A stretch of 64,000 bases of DNA from JAOABC01 sp041287495 (GTDB taxonomy: Bacteria; Aquificota; Aquificia; Aquificales; Hydrogenothermaceae): the NCBI GenBank assembly GCA_041287495.1, contig JBEULE010000019.1, forward strand, positions 1-64,000, given 5' to 3'. A program made the translations under genes and the position numbers. How positions within the stretch are numbered: the first letter of the stretch is position 1; each line of letters opens with the position of its first letter. The notes below the pieces were generated by a model. That model searched no databases and was not told the DNA's origin. It was given only the letters and a program-made list of their open reading frames with translations. Shown here one piece after another: positions 34,531-43,685 of this stretch.

Positions 34531-35553
34531 TTATATTATATTTACTGATTTTTCTCCTTTTTCTAAATAGCCTATTATATAAGGTTTTTCGCCGAGGTCT
34601 TCTAATATCTGGATTGTATCTTTCTCATCTTTTTTATCAACTGCCAGTATGATACCTATTCCCATGTTAAAGGTTTTGTACATTTCCCTTTTTTCTATCT
34701 GGCCTTCTTTCTCTATCCATTTAAATATAGGTAAAATTTCCCAAGACCCTTCTTCTATAACTGCTCTTAGTCCATTGTTTATGACCCTTATTAGATTTCC
34801 GGGTATTCCTCCTCCGGTTATATGGGCTATAGCCTTAATATCAACTCTCTTTGAAAGTTCTAATATAGGTTTTACATATATCTTTGTAGGTGTTAAAAGC
34901 TCTTCTCCTAAAGTTTTTCCAAACTCTTCAAAGTAGTTTGTATATCTATAACCTTTTAGCTCTACCAGTTTCCTAACTAAGGAGTAGCCATTACTATGGA
35001 CGCCAGATGAACCAACTCCTATAAGGATATTTCCTTCTTGGGTTTTACTACCGTCAACCATCTTCTCTCTCTCAACAACACCAACTGCAAAACCTGCTAA
35101 ATCATACTCTCCATCTCTATACATCCCAGGCATCTCTGCTGTTTCACCACCAACTAAAGCACATCCTGCAATCTCACAACCTTTAACTATACCTTTTATA
35201 ACATCTACGGCAACATGAGGTTCTAACCTTCCAGTTGCAAAGTAATCAAGGAAGAAGAGAGGTTTTGAAGTTGTAGTTATAAGGTCATTTACACACATTG
35301 CTACAAGGTCTATACCTATTGTGTCGTGTTTATCAAGGATTTGAGCTATTTTTAGTTTTGTTCCTACACCATCTGTAGATGATGTTATTACAGGTTCCTT
35401 GTAGTTTGCTATTTCAAGTAGATAAGCTGATGCAAATCCTCCTATCGGAGTGATAACATTTCTGCTGAAGGTACTTTTTACTAATGTTTTTATCTGATCT
35501 ACAAATTTATCTGCCTTTTCTATATCAACTCCGGCATCTTTGTATGTAAGCAT
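34531..35553 (-). CDS. purM: Phosphoribosylformylglycinamidine cyclo-ligase
   Basis: AIR synthetase of purine synthesis. The N-terminal MLTYKDAGVDIEKADKFVD, SSTDGVGTKLKIA, DLVAMCVNDL, GGETAEMPG and HITGGGIPGNL motifs mark the ATP- and substrate-binding parts. 340 residues is typical. Its 3' end lies 3 bases from the tRNA-His gene on the opposite strand, and pgpA is 11 bases upstream. Confidence 0.97.
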   Translation of the reverse strand: MLTYKDAGVDIEKADKFVDQIKTLVKSTFSRNVITPIGGFASAYLLEIANYKEPVITSSTDGVGTKLKIAQILDKHDTIGIDLVAMCVNDLITTTSKPLFFLDYFATGRLEPHVAVDVIKGIVKGCEIAGCALVGGETAEMPGMYRDGEYDLAGFAVGVVEREKMVDGSKTQEGNILIGVGSSGVHSNGYSLVRKLVELKGYRYTNYFEEFGKTLGEELLTPTKIYVKPILELSKRVDIKAIAHITGGGIPGNLIRVINNGLRAVIEEGSWEILPIFKWIEKEGQIEKREMYKTFNMGIGIILAVDKKDEKDTIQILEDLGEKPYIIGYLEKGEKSVNII

Positions 35554-35564
35554 CTTCTACCCCT

Positions 35565-36047
35565 CTAAAATTTAAAGATATACATAAATCCGTGGAGTAT
35601 CAAAAAACTATAAACTCCGGCTAAAACGTCATCCAACATTATTCCTATTCCCATAGGATACTTTTCAAGAGCTTTTATAGGGGGAGGTTTCAGTATGTCA
35701 ATTATTCTGAATATAACAAATCCGAGTATAAAGTAGATTAAAATCTGATTTAACTGATACTTTGAAGGGTCTATACCTATCATAGTTATCATATATCCTG
35801 CAATCTCATCTATGGTAACAAAAGAAGGGTCTTTGTCCTGAAACTTTTGACTTATGATGTGTGAAGCCCATATTCCTATGAGTATAACTGACATTGTTAT
35901 TGAAAATTGAGCTAATATACCTTTATCCCAGTAAAGGTAAAAAAACGGTAATGCTCCTAATGTTCCAACTGTCCCAGGAGCTATGGGAAACTTACCAAGA
36001 TAAAAAGAAGTTCCTAAAAACATAGCTATCTTTTCGGTTAAATTCAT
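35565..36047 (-). CDS. pgpA: Phosphatidylglycerophosphatase A
   Basis: A 160-residue membrane phosphatase making phosphatidylglycerol from the product of PgsA. FYLGKFPIAPGTVGTLGALPF near the start, TIDEIAGYMITM in the middle and MLDDVLAGVYS near the end carry the acidic residues of the active site. Four membrane segments are visible. It is in a two-gene unit with purM. Confidence 0.95.
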   Translation of the reverse strand: MNLTEKIAMFLGTSFYLGKFPIAPGTVGTLGALPFFYLYWDKGILAQFSITMSVILIGIWASHIISQKFQDKDPSFVTIDEIAGYMITMIGIDPSKYQLNQILIYFILGFVIFRIIDILKPPPIKALEKYPMGIGIMLDDVLAGVYSFLILHGFMYIFKF

Positions 36048-36114
36048 AAAATCTCCACTTTTTTGGTTGATTTAGAATATAATTATATCATACAGAGTTT
36101 TGGAGGATACCACT

Positions 36115-36210
36115 ATGGATGTAGGCACTTGGTTTCCTATAGTGATATTAGGAATGGTAATATTTACATTTATCATTTTTGGTTTATTTGTTTATTTAGA
36201 TAGAGGCTGA
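36115..36210 (+). CDS. 31-residue single-helix membrane protein
   Basis: A short frame not usually called: ATG 36115, stop TGA 36208-36210, with TTTTGGAGG ending 9 bases before the ATG. The product has a short polar start, one hydrophobic helix (IVILGMVIFTFIIFGLFVY) and the end LDRG, so it should insert in the membrane. The next gene starts at GTG 36212, one base after the stop, implying coupling. No family is recognised; small oxidase subunits (CydX, CcoS) are similar only in size. Confidence 0.55.
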   Translation: MDVGTWFPIVILGMVIFTFIIFGLFVYLDRG

Positions 36211-36211
36211 T

Positions 36212-36763
36212 GTGGATAGGTTGTACTTTATAACTGATAGGAAAAAGTTTAAAAAACCTTTTTTAGATCAGATAAAAGTAGTTTTAGATAAAGGTGTAAG
36301 ATTAATTCAGATTAGGGAGAAAGACCTGCCCGACGATGAGTTGTATAGACTTGTGGAGAATACCTTGGAGATTGCAAAAGGTTATGATGTTAAGATTTTT
36401 ATAAATTCAAGGGTGGATGTTGCTGTTCTTTTGGGTTTATATGGAGTACACCTTCCAGAAAAAAGTCTTCCTATTAAATCAGTAAAACATAAATTTTCTA
36501 ATTTAGTTATAGGTAAGTCTTGTCATACCATCGAAGAGGCTGTTAAAGCTCAAGAGGAAAGTGCAGATTATATATTCTTCTCTCCAGTTTTTGAAGTAGA
36601 GGGAAAAGGTAAACCTGTGGGTTTAGATGGATTAAGAGAGTTAGTTAAGAAAGTTACTATTCCAGTTTATGCATTAGGTGGTATAAATAAAATGAATATT
36701 AAGGAAGTTTTAGATACAGGTGTTTATGGTGTAGCTGGTATAAGAATGTTTTTAGAGGATTAA
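36212..36763 (+). CDS. thiE: Thiamine phosphate synthase family protein
   Basis: A 183-residue TIM-barrel protein starting at GTG 36212. LYFITDRKKF, IQIREKDLPDDEL, KIFINSRVDVA, VHLPEKSL, KSCHTIEEA, YIFFSPVFE and YALGGINKMNI follow the ThiE order of phosphate and pyrimidine contacts. It is shorter than E. coli ThiE (211), so it might be a TenI-type member; no other thiamine gene is nearby. Confidence 0.87.
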   Translation: MDRLYFITDRKKFKKPFLDQIKVVLDKGVRLIQIREKDLPDDELYRLVENTLEIAKGYDVKIFINSRVDVAVLLGLYGVHLPEKSLPIKSVKHKFSNLVIGKSCHTIEEAVKAQEESADYIFFSPVFEVEGKGKPVGLDGLRELVKKVTIPVYALGGINKMNIKEVLDTGVYGVAGIRMFLED

Positions 36764-36766
36764 GAT

Positions 36767-37720
36767 TTGAGAAAAGAGGTTGATATACTACTTAAAGATA
36801 TAATAAAGAATCCACCTAAGAAATTTATTCAGATGCTTACAGGTAAATTACCTGTAAAACTTTTAGATACAGAACTTCCTTACACAACTAATAAGAAAGC
36901 TGATTTTGTTATAGAGCTTGGGGATAATTCTATACTTCACCTTGAATTTCAAAGTTATAACGATAGAAATATGTTAGATAGGATGCTTGAATACTTTTTT
37001 TTAATATACAGGAAAACGGGAAATAAAAATATATACCAGTTTTGTATATATGTTGGTAATGACTCACCTAAGATGGAAAATGAAATTCAATTTCCGTTTT
37101 TTAAATACAGTTATAAACTAGTAGATATGAGGCAGATAAACTGTCAAGACTTAATAGCAAGTGATAATATAGAAGATAAATTATTGGCTGCCCTTTGTAA
37201 CATAGAAAACCCAAAACTTTATATAAATCATATGAGAGAAGTATTGGATAATTTACCAAAAAAAGAAAGGCAGGATAAAGTTTATCTCTTGATTGAAATA
37301 ATGAAATTGAGAGATATCTTAAAGGAAGGATTAATAAAAATTAAGGAGGATTCTACCATGCCTATAAGAGTTACTATAGACCTTGATGAAATTATAAATG
37401 ATCCTTTGTTAGGTGAAATTGCAAAAATGGCTATAGAGAAAGGTGAAAAAGTTGGATTCGAGCAAGGTTTACAACAGGGTTTACAACAAGGCTTACAACA
37501 AGGCTTACAACAAGGTTTACAACAGGGTAGAATAATGGAGATTCAGAATAATATTATAGATATTATAGAATCTAGATATGAAGATATTCCTCAGGGTTTA
37601 ATTGAAGATATAAAGAAAATAGATAATATTGATAAACTCAAGAGTATACTCCGCTACAGTGTAAAAAGTTCGTGTATTGAAGATGTAATTTCCTATGTAA
37701 AGTCAGTAATGGGAGATTAG
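36767..37720 (+). CDS. Rpn-type PD-(D/E)XK nuclease-like protein with QGLQ repeats
   Basis: A 317-residue protein starting at TTG 36767. The nuclease-like core shows KADFVIELGDNSILHLEFQSY near residues 45-65 (acidic Asp and the ExQ of the Rpn/transposase-like PDDEXK family). The C-terminal third begins with five perfect QGLQ repeats near residues 233-252, then a helical end. Family members promote RecA-independent recombination or act as transposase-like DNA cutters. It shows no flanking mobile-element ends. Confidence 0.85.
   Translation: MRKEVDILLKDIIKNPPKKFIQMLTGKLPVKLLDTELPYTTNKKADFVIELGDNSILHLEFQSYNDRNMLDRMLEYFFLIYRKTGNKNIYQFCIYVGNDSPKMENEIQFPFFKYSYKLVDMRQINCQDLIASDNIEDKLLAALCNIENPKLYINHMREVLDNLPKKERQDKVYLLIEIMKLRDILKEGLIKIKEDSTMPIRVTIDLDEIINDPLLGEIAKMAIEKGEKVGFEQGLQQGLQQGLQQGLQQGLQQGRIMEIQNNIIDIIESRYEDIPQGLIEDIKKIDNIDKLKSILRYSVKSSCIEDVISYVKSVMGD
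37463..37522 (+). repeat. Five 12-bp tandem repeats inside the Rpn-type gene
   Basis: Units begin at 37463, 37475, 37487, 37499 and 37511, each a variant of CAAGGTTTACAA, in frame and encoding QGLQ. Copy-number change would alter the protein by four residues per unit without breaking the frame. Confidence 0.93.
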
Positions 37721-37721
37721 T

Positions 37722-38291
37722 ATGAAAATTTTATACATCCATGGATTTAACTCTGCTGGATATGGAGATAAAATAAATTACCTTAAAAAAGCTTTTGGGG
37801 CGAGAAATGTTATAGCACCAACTTTAGATTATGATCCTGTTGAGGCTGTTTCTCAGCTTGAATTTTTGACAGAAGCAATTAAGGATAGAGATAAACTATA
37901 CTTGGTAGGCACATCATTAGGAGGTTTCTATGCCATTTATCTTTCATTAAAATTCAAGGTTCCAGCCGTTTTGATAAATCCATCAATAGATCCTTATAAA
38001 TCATTACAGAAGCAGGTTGGACCTCAGAAGAATTTTAAAACAGATGAAGAATATATATTTACCCAACAGCATCTTGAAAGTCTAAAAAATTTTTATGTTA
38101 AGGAGCTGGAACCTATAAAAAATTTAGTTTATGTATATCTTGATGAAGATGACGAGTTACTGGATAGTAGAGAAACAGCTAGATACTTTGAAGGTTTCCA
38201 TGTAGTTATATATCCCGGTGGGAACCATAGATTTACCCATATGCCTCAGCTTATAGAAGATTTTAAGAAGATACTACAGGAGGATAGATGA
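37722..38291 (+). CDS. YqiA/UPF0227-type alpha/beta-hydrolase esterase
   Basis: A 189-residue esterase-like protein. The start YIHGFNSAG gives the oxyanion strand, the nucleophile is Ser in LVGTSLGGFYAIYLS near residue 67, an Asp is in YLDEDDELLD and the His in GGNHRFTHM near residue 170. Small YqiA-type esterases act on acyl esters; the natural substrate is unknown. It overlaps the carB gene by 4 bases. Confidence 0.88.
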   Translation: MKILYIHGFNSAGYGDKINYLKKAFGARNVIAPTLDYDPVEAVSQLEFLTEAIKDRDKLYLVGTSLGGFYAIYLSLKFKVPAVLINPSIDPYKSLQKQVGPQKNFKTDEEYIFTQQHLESLKNFYVKELEPIKNLVYVYLDEDDELLDSRETARYFEGFHVVIYPGGNHRFTHMPQLIEDFKKILQEDR

Positions 38292-39871
38292 AGAAAGTAA
38301 TAATCCTTGGAAGTGGCCCTAATAGAATAGGACAGGGAGTTGAATTTGATTATGCCTGTGTACACTGTGTTTGGGCAGTTAGAGAAGAAGGTTATGAAGC
38401 TATAATGATTAACTGTAATCCAGAAACGGTCTCTACAGATTATGACACTTCCGATAAACTCTACTTTGAACCGATAGTCCTTGAAGATGTCCTAAATATC
38501 ATAAATAGAGAGAATCCATACGGCGTAGTTGTACAGTTTGGAGGACAAACTCCTTTGAAACTTGCCAAACCACTTGAAGACCTAAATGTCCCTATCCTTG
38601 GAACCCCACCAGAGAGTATAGATATAGCAGAAGACAGAGAAAGATTTAGGAACCTGATTATAAGGTTAGGTTTAAAACAACCAGAAAGTGGAATAGCAAA
38701 ATCAAAGCAAGAAGCTTTTGAGATTGCAAAGCAGATAGGATATCCAGTTTTAGTTAGACCTTCGTATGTCCTTGGTGGAAGAGCTATGAGACTTGTATAT
38801 GATGAAAATGAGCTTGCTTCCTATGTGGAGGAGGCTGTAAGTGTATCTGAAGATAAACCACTTTTGATAGATAGATTTCTCGATGGTAGTATTGAGCTTG
38901 ATGTTGACTGTGTGTCAGATGGTGAAGATGTTTTAGTAGGTGCAGTTATGGAACATATAGAAGAAGCTGGAATTCACTCTGGAGACAGTGCAACATGTAT
39001 TCCCCATTACAGTCTTCCAGATGATATAGTTATAGAGGTTAAAAATCAGACAAAAAAACTTGCAAAGGCTTTAAACACAGTTGGACTTATGAATGTACAG
39101 TATGCTATCAAAGATGGAGAGATATATATTATAGAGGCAAACCCGAGAGCTTCACGGACAGTTCCTTTTGTAAGTAAAGCTATTGGTTATCCCCTTGCAA
39201 AGATTGCCTCAAAGACTATGTTAGGTAAAAAATTAAGAGAGTTAGTTCCGGAAGTTTTCCAGATTCAGAACCCACATCCTGCATCTGACTTTTTAGATAG
39301 AAGTTTCAACATGTTTGCTATAAAAGAGGTTGTATTTCCATGGAACAGATTTCCGGAGGTTGACCCACTTTTAGGACCTGAGATGAAAAGTACCGGTGAA
39401 GTTATGGGAATAGACAGAGATTTTGGACTTGCCTTCTACAAAGCCCAGGCAGCAGCTGGTTTAAAATTGCCTCTTGAGGGAAATATATTTATATCCGTTG
39501 CAGATAAAGATAAACCTTATATAGTTGATATAGCTAAGGACCTTGTAAATATGGGATTTAAAATATTTGCTACATCTGGAACCTATAAATTCCTAAAAGA
39601 GAAAGGTATAGAAGTAGTGATGGTAAACAAACTTTCAGAAGAAAGACCTAATATCGTTGACAGAATAAGAAACGGAGAGATAGTTATGGTTATAAATACT
39701 CCTTCTGGTAAAAGGGAGAGGTCCGACGCTTACTATATACGTAGGGCAGCTGTTATAAATAAGGTTCCATATTACACAACAGTTAGGGGAGCATGGGCAG
39801 CTGTTGAAGGAATAAAGTCTTTTAAAGGGAAAGGTTTAGAAGTTTACGCATTACAGGACTTAAGGAGGTAA
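38288..39871 (+). CDS. carB2: Carbamoyl-phosphate synthase large subunit, C-terminal half
   Basis: This 527-residue product is only the second half of the roughly 1,070-residue CarB: an ATP-grasp synthetase domain that phosphorylates carbamate (LGSGPNRIGQGVEFDYACVH, NCNPETVSTDYDTSDKL, ATCIPHYSLP, IEANPRASRTVPF) and the C-terminal MGS-like allosteric domain (about residues 390-527, FATSGTYKFL). It has its own start and ATGA overlap with the upstream gene. The N-terminal half must be elsewhere, as known for Aquifex. Confidence 0.94.
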   Translation: MKKVIILGSGPNRIGQGVEFDYACVHCVWAVREEGYEAIMINCNPETVSTDYDTSDKLYFEPIVLEDVLNIINRENPYGVVVQFGGQTPLKLAKPLEDLNVPILGTPPESIDIAEDRERFRNLIIRLGLKQPESGIAKSKQEAFEIAKQIGYPVLVRPSYVLGGRAMRLVYDENELASYVEEAVSVSEDKPLLIDRFLDGSIELDVDCVSDGEDVLVGAVMEHIEEAGIHSGDSATCIPHYSLPDDIVIEVKNQTKKLAKALNTVGLMNVQYAIKDGEIYIIEANPRASRTVPFVSKAIGYPLAKIASKTMLGKKLRELVPEVFQIQNPHPASDFLDRSFNMFAIKEVVFPWNRFPEVDPLLGPEMKSTGEVMGIDRDFGLAFYKAQAAAGLKLPLEGNIFISVADKDKPYIVDIAKDLVNMGFKIFATSGTYKFLKEKGIEVVMVNKLSEERPNIVDRIRNGEIVMVINTPSGKRERSDAYYIRRAAVINKVPYYTTVRGAWAAVEGIKSFKGKGLEVYALQDLRR

Positions 39872-39874
39872 GAG

Positions 39875-41119
39875 ATGATAACATATTTCGAGGCTTTAAA
39901 GATAGTTCTTGATAACGTAAGAGAAACTGGGGATGAGAAAGTTCTCTTCATAAATGCTCTAAATAGAATCCTTGCAGAAGATATATATGCAGATGATGAT
40001 AATCCACCGATTGATAATAGTGGGATGGATGGATATGCTGTTAGATATGAAGATATAAAGGATGCATCAGAAGATAAACCTATAGCTTTAAAAGTAATAG
40101 GTGAAAGTAAAGCCGGAGGAGATGATATAGAGCTTGTTCCAGGAACAGCTATATCTATATATACAGGGGCATTAATTCCAAAAGGTGCAGATACAGTTGT
40201 TCAAAAGGAACTTACAAAAAGAGAAGGTGATATTGTATATATATACAAAGCTCTTAAAAAAGGATCAAATATAAGACCTAAAGGGGGAGACTACAAAAAA
40301 GGAGAGATATTACTAAGAAAAGGAACTGTTTTAAGACCTCCGGAGATAGGTATACTCTCGTCTGTAAATAAATCTACCGTGTATGTTAAACAGAAAGTAA
40401 AGGTAGGGATAATAACAACTGGAGATGAGATTCTTGATGTAGGAGAGCCAAGGACAAAGCCCTCACAGATAAGAACATCTAACACATACACACTTTACAC
40501 ACAGATTTTAGAAGCCGGAGCCTTGCCTGTAATATTAGGTTTTGCCAAAGATGATCCAGATGATATAACTCAAAAATTGAGATATGCTAAAAACTGTGAT
40601 GTATTACTTACAACCGGTGGTGTATCTGTTGGAGATTATGATTTAGTTAAAGATTTTGTTCAAAAAGAGTTGAATGTGGACATACTATTTTGGAAAGTAT
40701 CTCAAAAACCCGGAAAGCCTGTGGCTTTTGGTGTGTGGGGAGAAGATAGGGAAAAGTTATTCTTTGGTATTCCAGGAAATCCAGTTGCCAGTATGGTTGT
40801 GTTTGAAACATTGGTAAAGCCAGCTATAAAGAAAAAAATGGGTCATAAAAACTATTACAATCCAGTTATAGATGCTTATTTAGAAGAGAGTTTTGAGAGA
40901 AAATCAGTAGATAGATTAGAGTTTGTTAGAGTTGATATTGAATATAAGAATGGTACATTTTTAGTTAAACCTTTTGAGAAACAAGGCTCAAACATCTTAA
41001 CAAGTATGGTGAACTCAAAAGGGTTGATGATAGTTGATAAAGGTGTAAATTTATTAGGAAAAGGGCAGTCTGTTAAAGTTATAATCTTTGATAGAGATTT
41101 TTTGCCAGGAGAAATTTAA
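39875..41119 (+). CDS. moeA: Molybdopterin molybdenumtransferase
   Basis: Inserts molybdenum into adenylated molybdopterin. The 414-residue protein shows NPPIDNSGMDGYAVR near the start, IYTGALIPKGADTVV, VGIITTGDEIL, LLTTGGVSVGDYD and FFGIPGNPVASMVVFE, all in MoeA order, then the C-terminal beta domain. A MoaA gene is in this window at 26.6 kb. It follows carB2 by 3 bases. Confidence 0.96.
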   Translation: MITYFEALKIVLDNVRETGDEKVLFINALNRILAEDIYADDDNPPIDNSGMDGYAVRYEDIKDASEDKPIALKVIGESKAGGDDIELVPGTAISIYTGALIPKGADTVVQKELTKREGDIVYIYKALKKGSNIRPKGGDYKKGEILLRKGTVLRPPEIGILSSVNKSTVYVKQKVKVGIITTGDEILDVGEPRTKPSQIRTSNTYTLYTQILEAGALPVILGFAKDDPDDITQKLRYAKNCDVLLTTGGVSVGDYDLVKDFVQKELNVDILFWKVSQKPGKPVAFGVWGEDREKLFFGIPGNPVASMVVFETLVKPAIKKKMGHKNYYNPVIDAYLEESFERKSVDRLEFVRVDIEYKNGTFLVKPFEKQGSNILTSMVNSKGLMIVDKGVNLLGKGQSVKVIIFDRDFLPGEI

Positions 41120-41120
41120 G

Positions 41121-42419
41121 ATGGCTCTAAAACATTTTTACAGATTTTTACTGAAGTTTTTAGTAGTTACCCCTGTAGCTTTCTTTACATCCTGTACAGA
41201 AGTTGAAGACCCTTTAACTGGACAAAAAACATTAAGCCTTATCTCTACTCAGCAAGAGATAGAGATAGGAAGATTGTATATCCCACAAGCTATAAATGAT
41301 AACGAAGGACTTTATCCTGACAGAGAAGTTCAAAACTATATTAGAAAAGTGGGATACAGGATAGCGGAACACACCCCAAGGAAAGTTGATTACCAATTTT
41401 ATCTAGTAAATTCAAAAGATGTGAATGCCTTTGCACTTCCGGGAGGACCTGTTTTTGTAAATAGAGGCCTTATACTTATACTTGATAATGAATCAGAACT
41501 TGCCGGAGTTATTGCCCACGAACTTGGACATATAAATGCCAGACATCACGCAAAATTTTTGGAAAAAACATACGGTTTAAATATTCTTTTGAATGTTCTT
41601 GCAGTTGCAACATCTAACTCACAGTATCAAAATTTAATAATGCAGATGGCTCAAATCGGTGCCGGCTTACTTCAGCTTAAATACAGTAGAGACCAGGAAA
41701 ATGAAGCAGATGCCCTTGGAGTTAGGTTTACCTACGAAAGTGGTTATGATCCAAGAGGTTTAATATCCACATTTGATAAGTTTAAAAGTATGGAGAAGGA
41801 AAGTAAATCTGTTGAGTGGCTTTTAACTCACCCACTTCCGGATACCCGTATAAAGAATGTTTCACAGCTTATCAATCAAAAATATCCGGATAGACTACTT
41901 CTAAAAAAGGACAGTCCTGAATTTCAACAGATAAAACAGAAGATAATGAAAACAGCCCTATCTTATGATTATGTTGAGAAAGCTAAAGAAAGTATAAAAA
42001 ATAAAGACTTTAATAAAGCTATTAAGGATCTAAACAGTGCAATAAACCTGTATGAAGAAAATAGCTCTGCCCATACTTATAAGGCATTTGTCTGCTACCA
42101 GATAAAAGATTTTAACTGTGCTTATAGATCGTCTGTTTACGCCTCAAGGATAGACAATCTATACTTTTTACCTAAACTCTTAGCCGGAGCTTCTGCGGTA
42201 AAATTAGGTAAAGATTTTGAAGCTATAAAGATATTAGAAGAAGCAAAAGATCTTATCAACACAAGTCCTGACCTTTACTACTTCTTAGGAGTTGCTTATC
42301 AAAATATAGGTAATAAACAGGATGCCTATAAAAATCTGAAAACAGCCCTTGATATCACAGACGGCAAGAGAGGTTGGGAGCTTGATGCAAGACAGAGAAT
42401 ATTAATCCTAACAAGATAA
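41121..42419 (+). CDS. M48-family metalloprotease lipoprotein with TPR end
   Basis: The start is ATG 41121, with AGGAG upstream and directly after the moeA stop; a frame from 41088 overlaps moeA and lacks support. A lipoprotein signal (FFTSC near residue 24) precedes an M48 zinc protease domain with HELGHINARHHAKF near residue 139 and a third ligand in ENEADALG. The last 130 residues form two or three TPR repeats. This is the BepA/LoiP-type arrangement, used in outer-membrane quality control. Confidence 0.93.
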   Translation: MALKHFYRFLLKFLVVTPVAFFTSCTEVEDPLTGQKTLSLISTQQEIEIGRLYIPQAINDNEGLYPDREVQNYIRKVGYRIAEHTPRKVDYQFYLVNSKDVNAFALPGGPVFVNRGLILILDNESELAGVIAHELGHINARHHAKFLEKTYGLNILLNVLAVATSNSQYQNLIMQMAQIGAGLLQLKYSRDQENEADALGVRFTYESGYDPRGLISTFDKFKSMEKESKSVEWLLTHPLPDTRIKNVSQLINQKYPDRLLLKKDSPEFQQIKQKIMKTALSYDYVEKAKESIKNKDFNKAIKDLNSAINLYEENSSAHTYKAFVCYQIKDFNCAYRSSVYASRIDNLYFLPKLLAGASAVKLGKDFEAIKILEEAKDLINTSPDLYYFLGVAYQNIGNKQDAYKNLKTALDITDGKRGWELDARQRILILTR

Positions 42420-42421
42420 TC

Positions 42422-43666
42422 TCAAGCAATAACCCTGTTTCTTCCTTCCCTTTTTGCTTGGTATAGTTTTTCATCAGCTTCTTTTATCAGGTTGTTTAAG
42501 TTGTTATGATCTTTAAATTCCGCAATACCAAAACTTGCTGTAATCTTAATTTCTTTCCCATCATAAATTAAAGGAGTTTCCTCTAATTTTTTCCTTAAAT
42601 TTTCAGCTATTTTATATGCTTCTTCAAGAGATGCATTTGGTAGTAGTATCAAGAACTCCTCTCCACCCAATCTGAAAACGTAATCTGACTTCCTTAAATT
42701 TTCTCTGATAATATTAGCAAAATGTTTTAGTGCTGCATCACCAACTAAATGTCCATATGTATCGTTTATATTCTTGAAAAGGTCAATATCTGCAATTATT
42801 ATGGATATTGGTTGTCCGGTAATTTCTATAATTTCAAGATATTTATTAAATATCTGTTGTAATGCTCTTCTGGTAAGTAGTCCAGTTAGAAAATCCTTTG
42901 AAAGTTCTAATACCATTATCTTTGTATTTATATAGCTTATCTCATTTGATAACCATAAAGAGTTTGCTTCAATTTCCATTATTATGAAAAGCATTTCTCT
43001 ATAAAGTCTGTTTTTTAAGTACTTAGTTGCTATAGCTATAAGGTTGTGGAAATTTCTATGTAAAGACTTTATATTGGTGTAAATATCTTCATCATCTGTT
43101 ATTGTTTTTCTGCTTTCTTCTATCCATTTCCCAAGATTACATTCTTCATATTTCTTATCATTCTTAAATTCTTTCTCTTCCAATATGCTAAGTAAAAACT
43201 CTTTAAAATATTCAAGATGATATGTAATATGCGATAATGTTTCACCGTAATCTCTACTTTTGATGTAATTTATAAGAACTTCCAAATTTTGGATAAGTTC
43301 ATTAGTATAAGAATTTAAATAACCTTTTGAGAAAATTTGAACTATATCCTCAAATAATCTCTCTATCCTTTTTGCTTCCCTAAGATCTATATCATTAGGA
43401 AGGTGATCTATAAAGTTTCTTCTTAAAAAATCAAAAAGAGAAATTGACTCTATAAATAGGATTCCCATCTGATGAAAGGATATACCTTCTTCGTAGAAAG
43501 CCCTTATTCTTGTTTTATCTTTAAGTGTATCTATTAGAAGGTGTTTAATATCTAAGATGATATTATCTTTAAAAACAAAAGATATAAAGTTCCTCTCTAT
43601 GTATGTAGAAAGTCTCTTAAAGATGATATCTATTTTTTTATCTGTAAAGTAGTTAATCACTTCCAT
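42422..43666 (-). CDS. Diguanylate cyclase with N-terminal helical sensor
   Basis: A 414-residue protein with about 240 residues of soluble, helical N-terminal sequence of unknown class, followed by a GGDEF domain from about 245. The active site is RLGGEEFLILLP, and RKSD five residues upstream matches the inhibitory I-site RxxD, so product feedback is likely. No membrane helix is seen. It closes the recA-pilT operon and lies 19 bases after the EAL/HDOD gene, implying c-di-GMP control of pili or motility. Confidence 0.92.
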   Translation of the reverse strand: MEVINYFTDKKIDIIFKRLSTYIERNFISFVFKDNIILDIKHLLIDTLKDKTRIRAFYEEGISFHQMGILFIESISLFDFLRRNFIDHLPNDIDLREAKRIERLFEDIVQIFSKGYLNSYTNELIQNLEVLINYIKSRDYGETLSHITYHLEYFKEFLLSILEEKEFKNDKKYEECNLGKWIEESRKTITDDEDIYTNIKSLHRNFHNLIAIATKYLKNRLYREMLFIIMEIEANSLWLSNEISYINTKIMVLELSKDFLTGLLTRRALQQIFNKYLEIIEITGQPISIIIADIDLFKNINDTYGHLVGDAALKHFANIIRENLRKSDYVFRLGGEEFLILLPNASLEEAYKIAENLRKKLEETPLIYDGKEIKITASFGIAEFKDHNNLNNLIKEADEKLYQAKREGRNRVIA

Positions 43667-43685
43667 AAAAAATCTCCTTTTGTAT

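Noticed and set aside
34452..34652. Open frame of 66 codons on the plus strand
   Set aside because: It runs through the tRNA-His gene and the antisense of purM.
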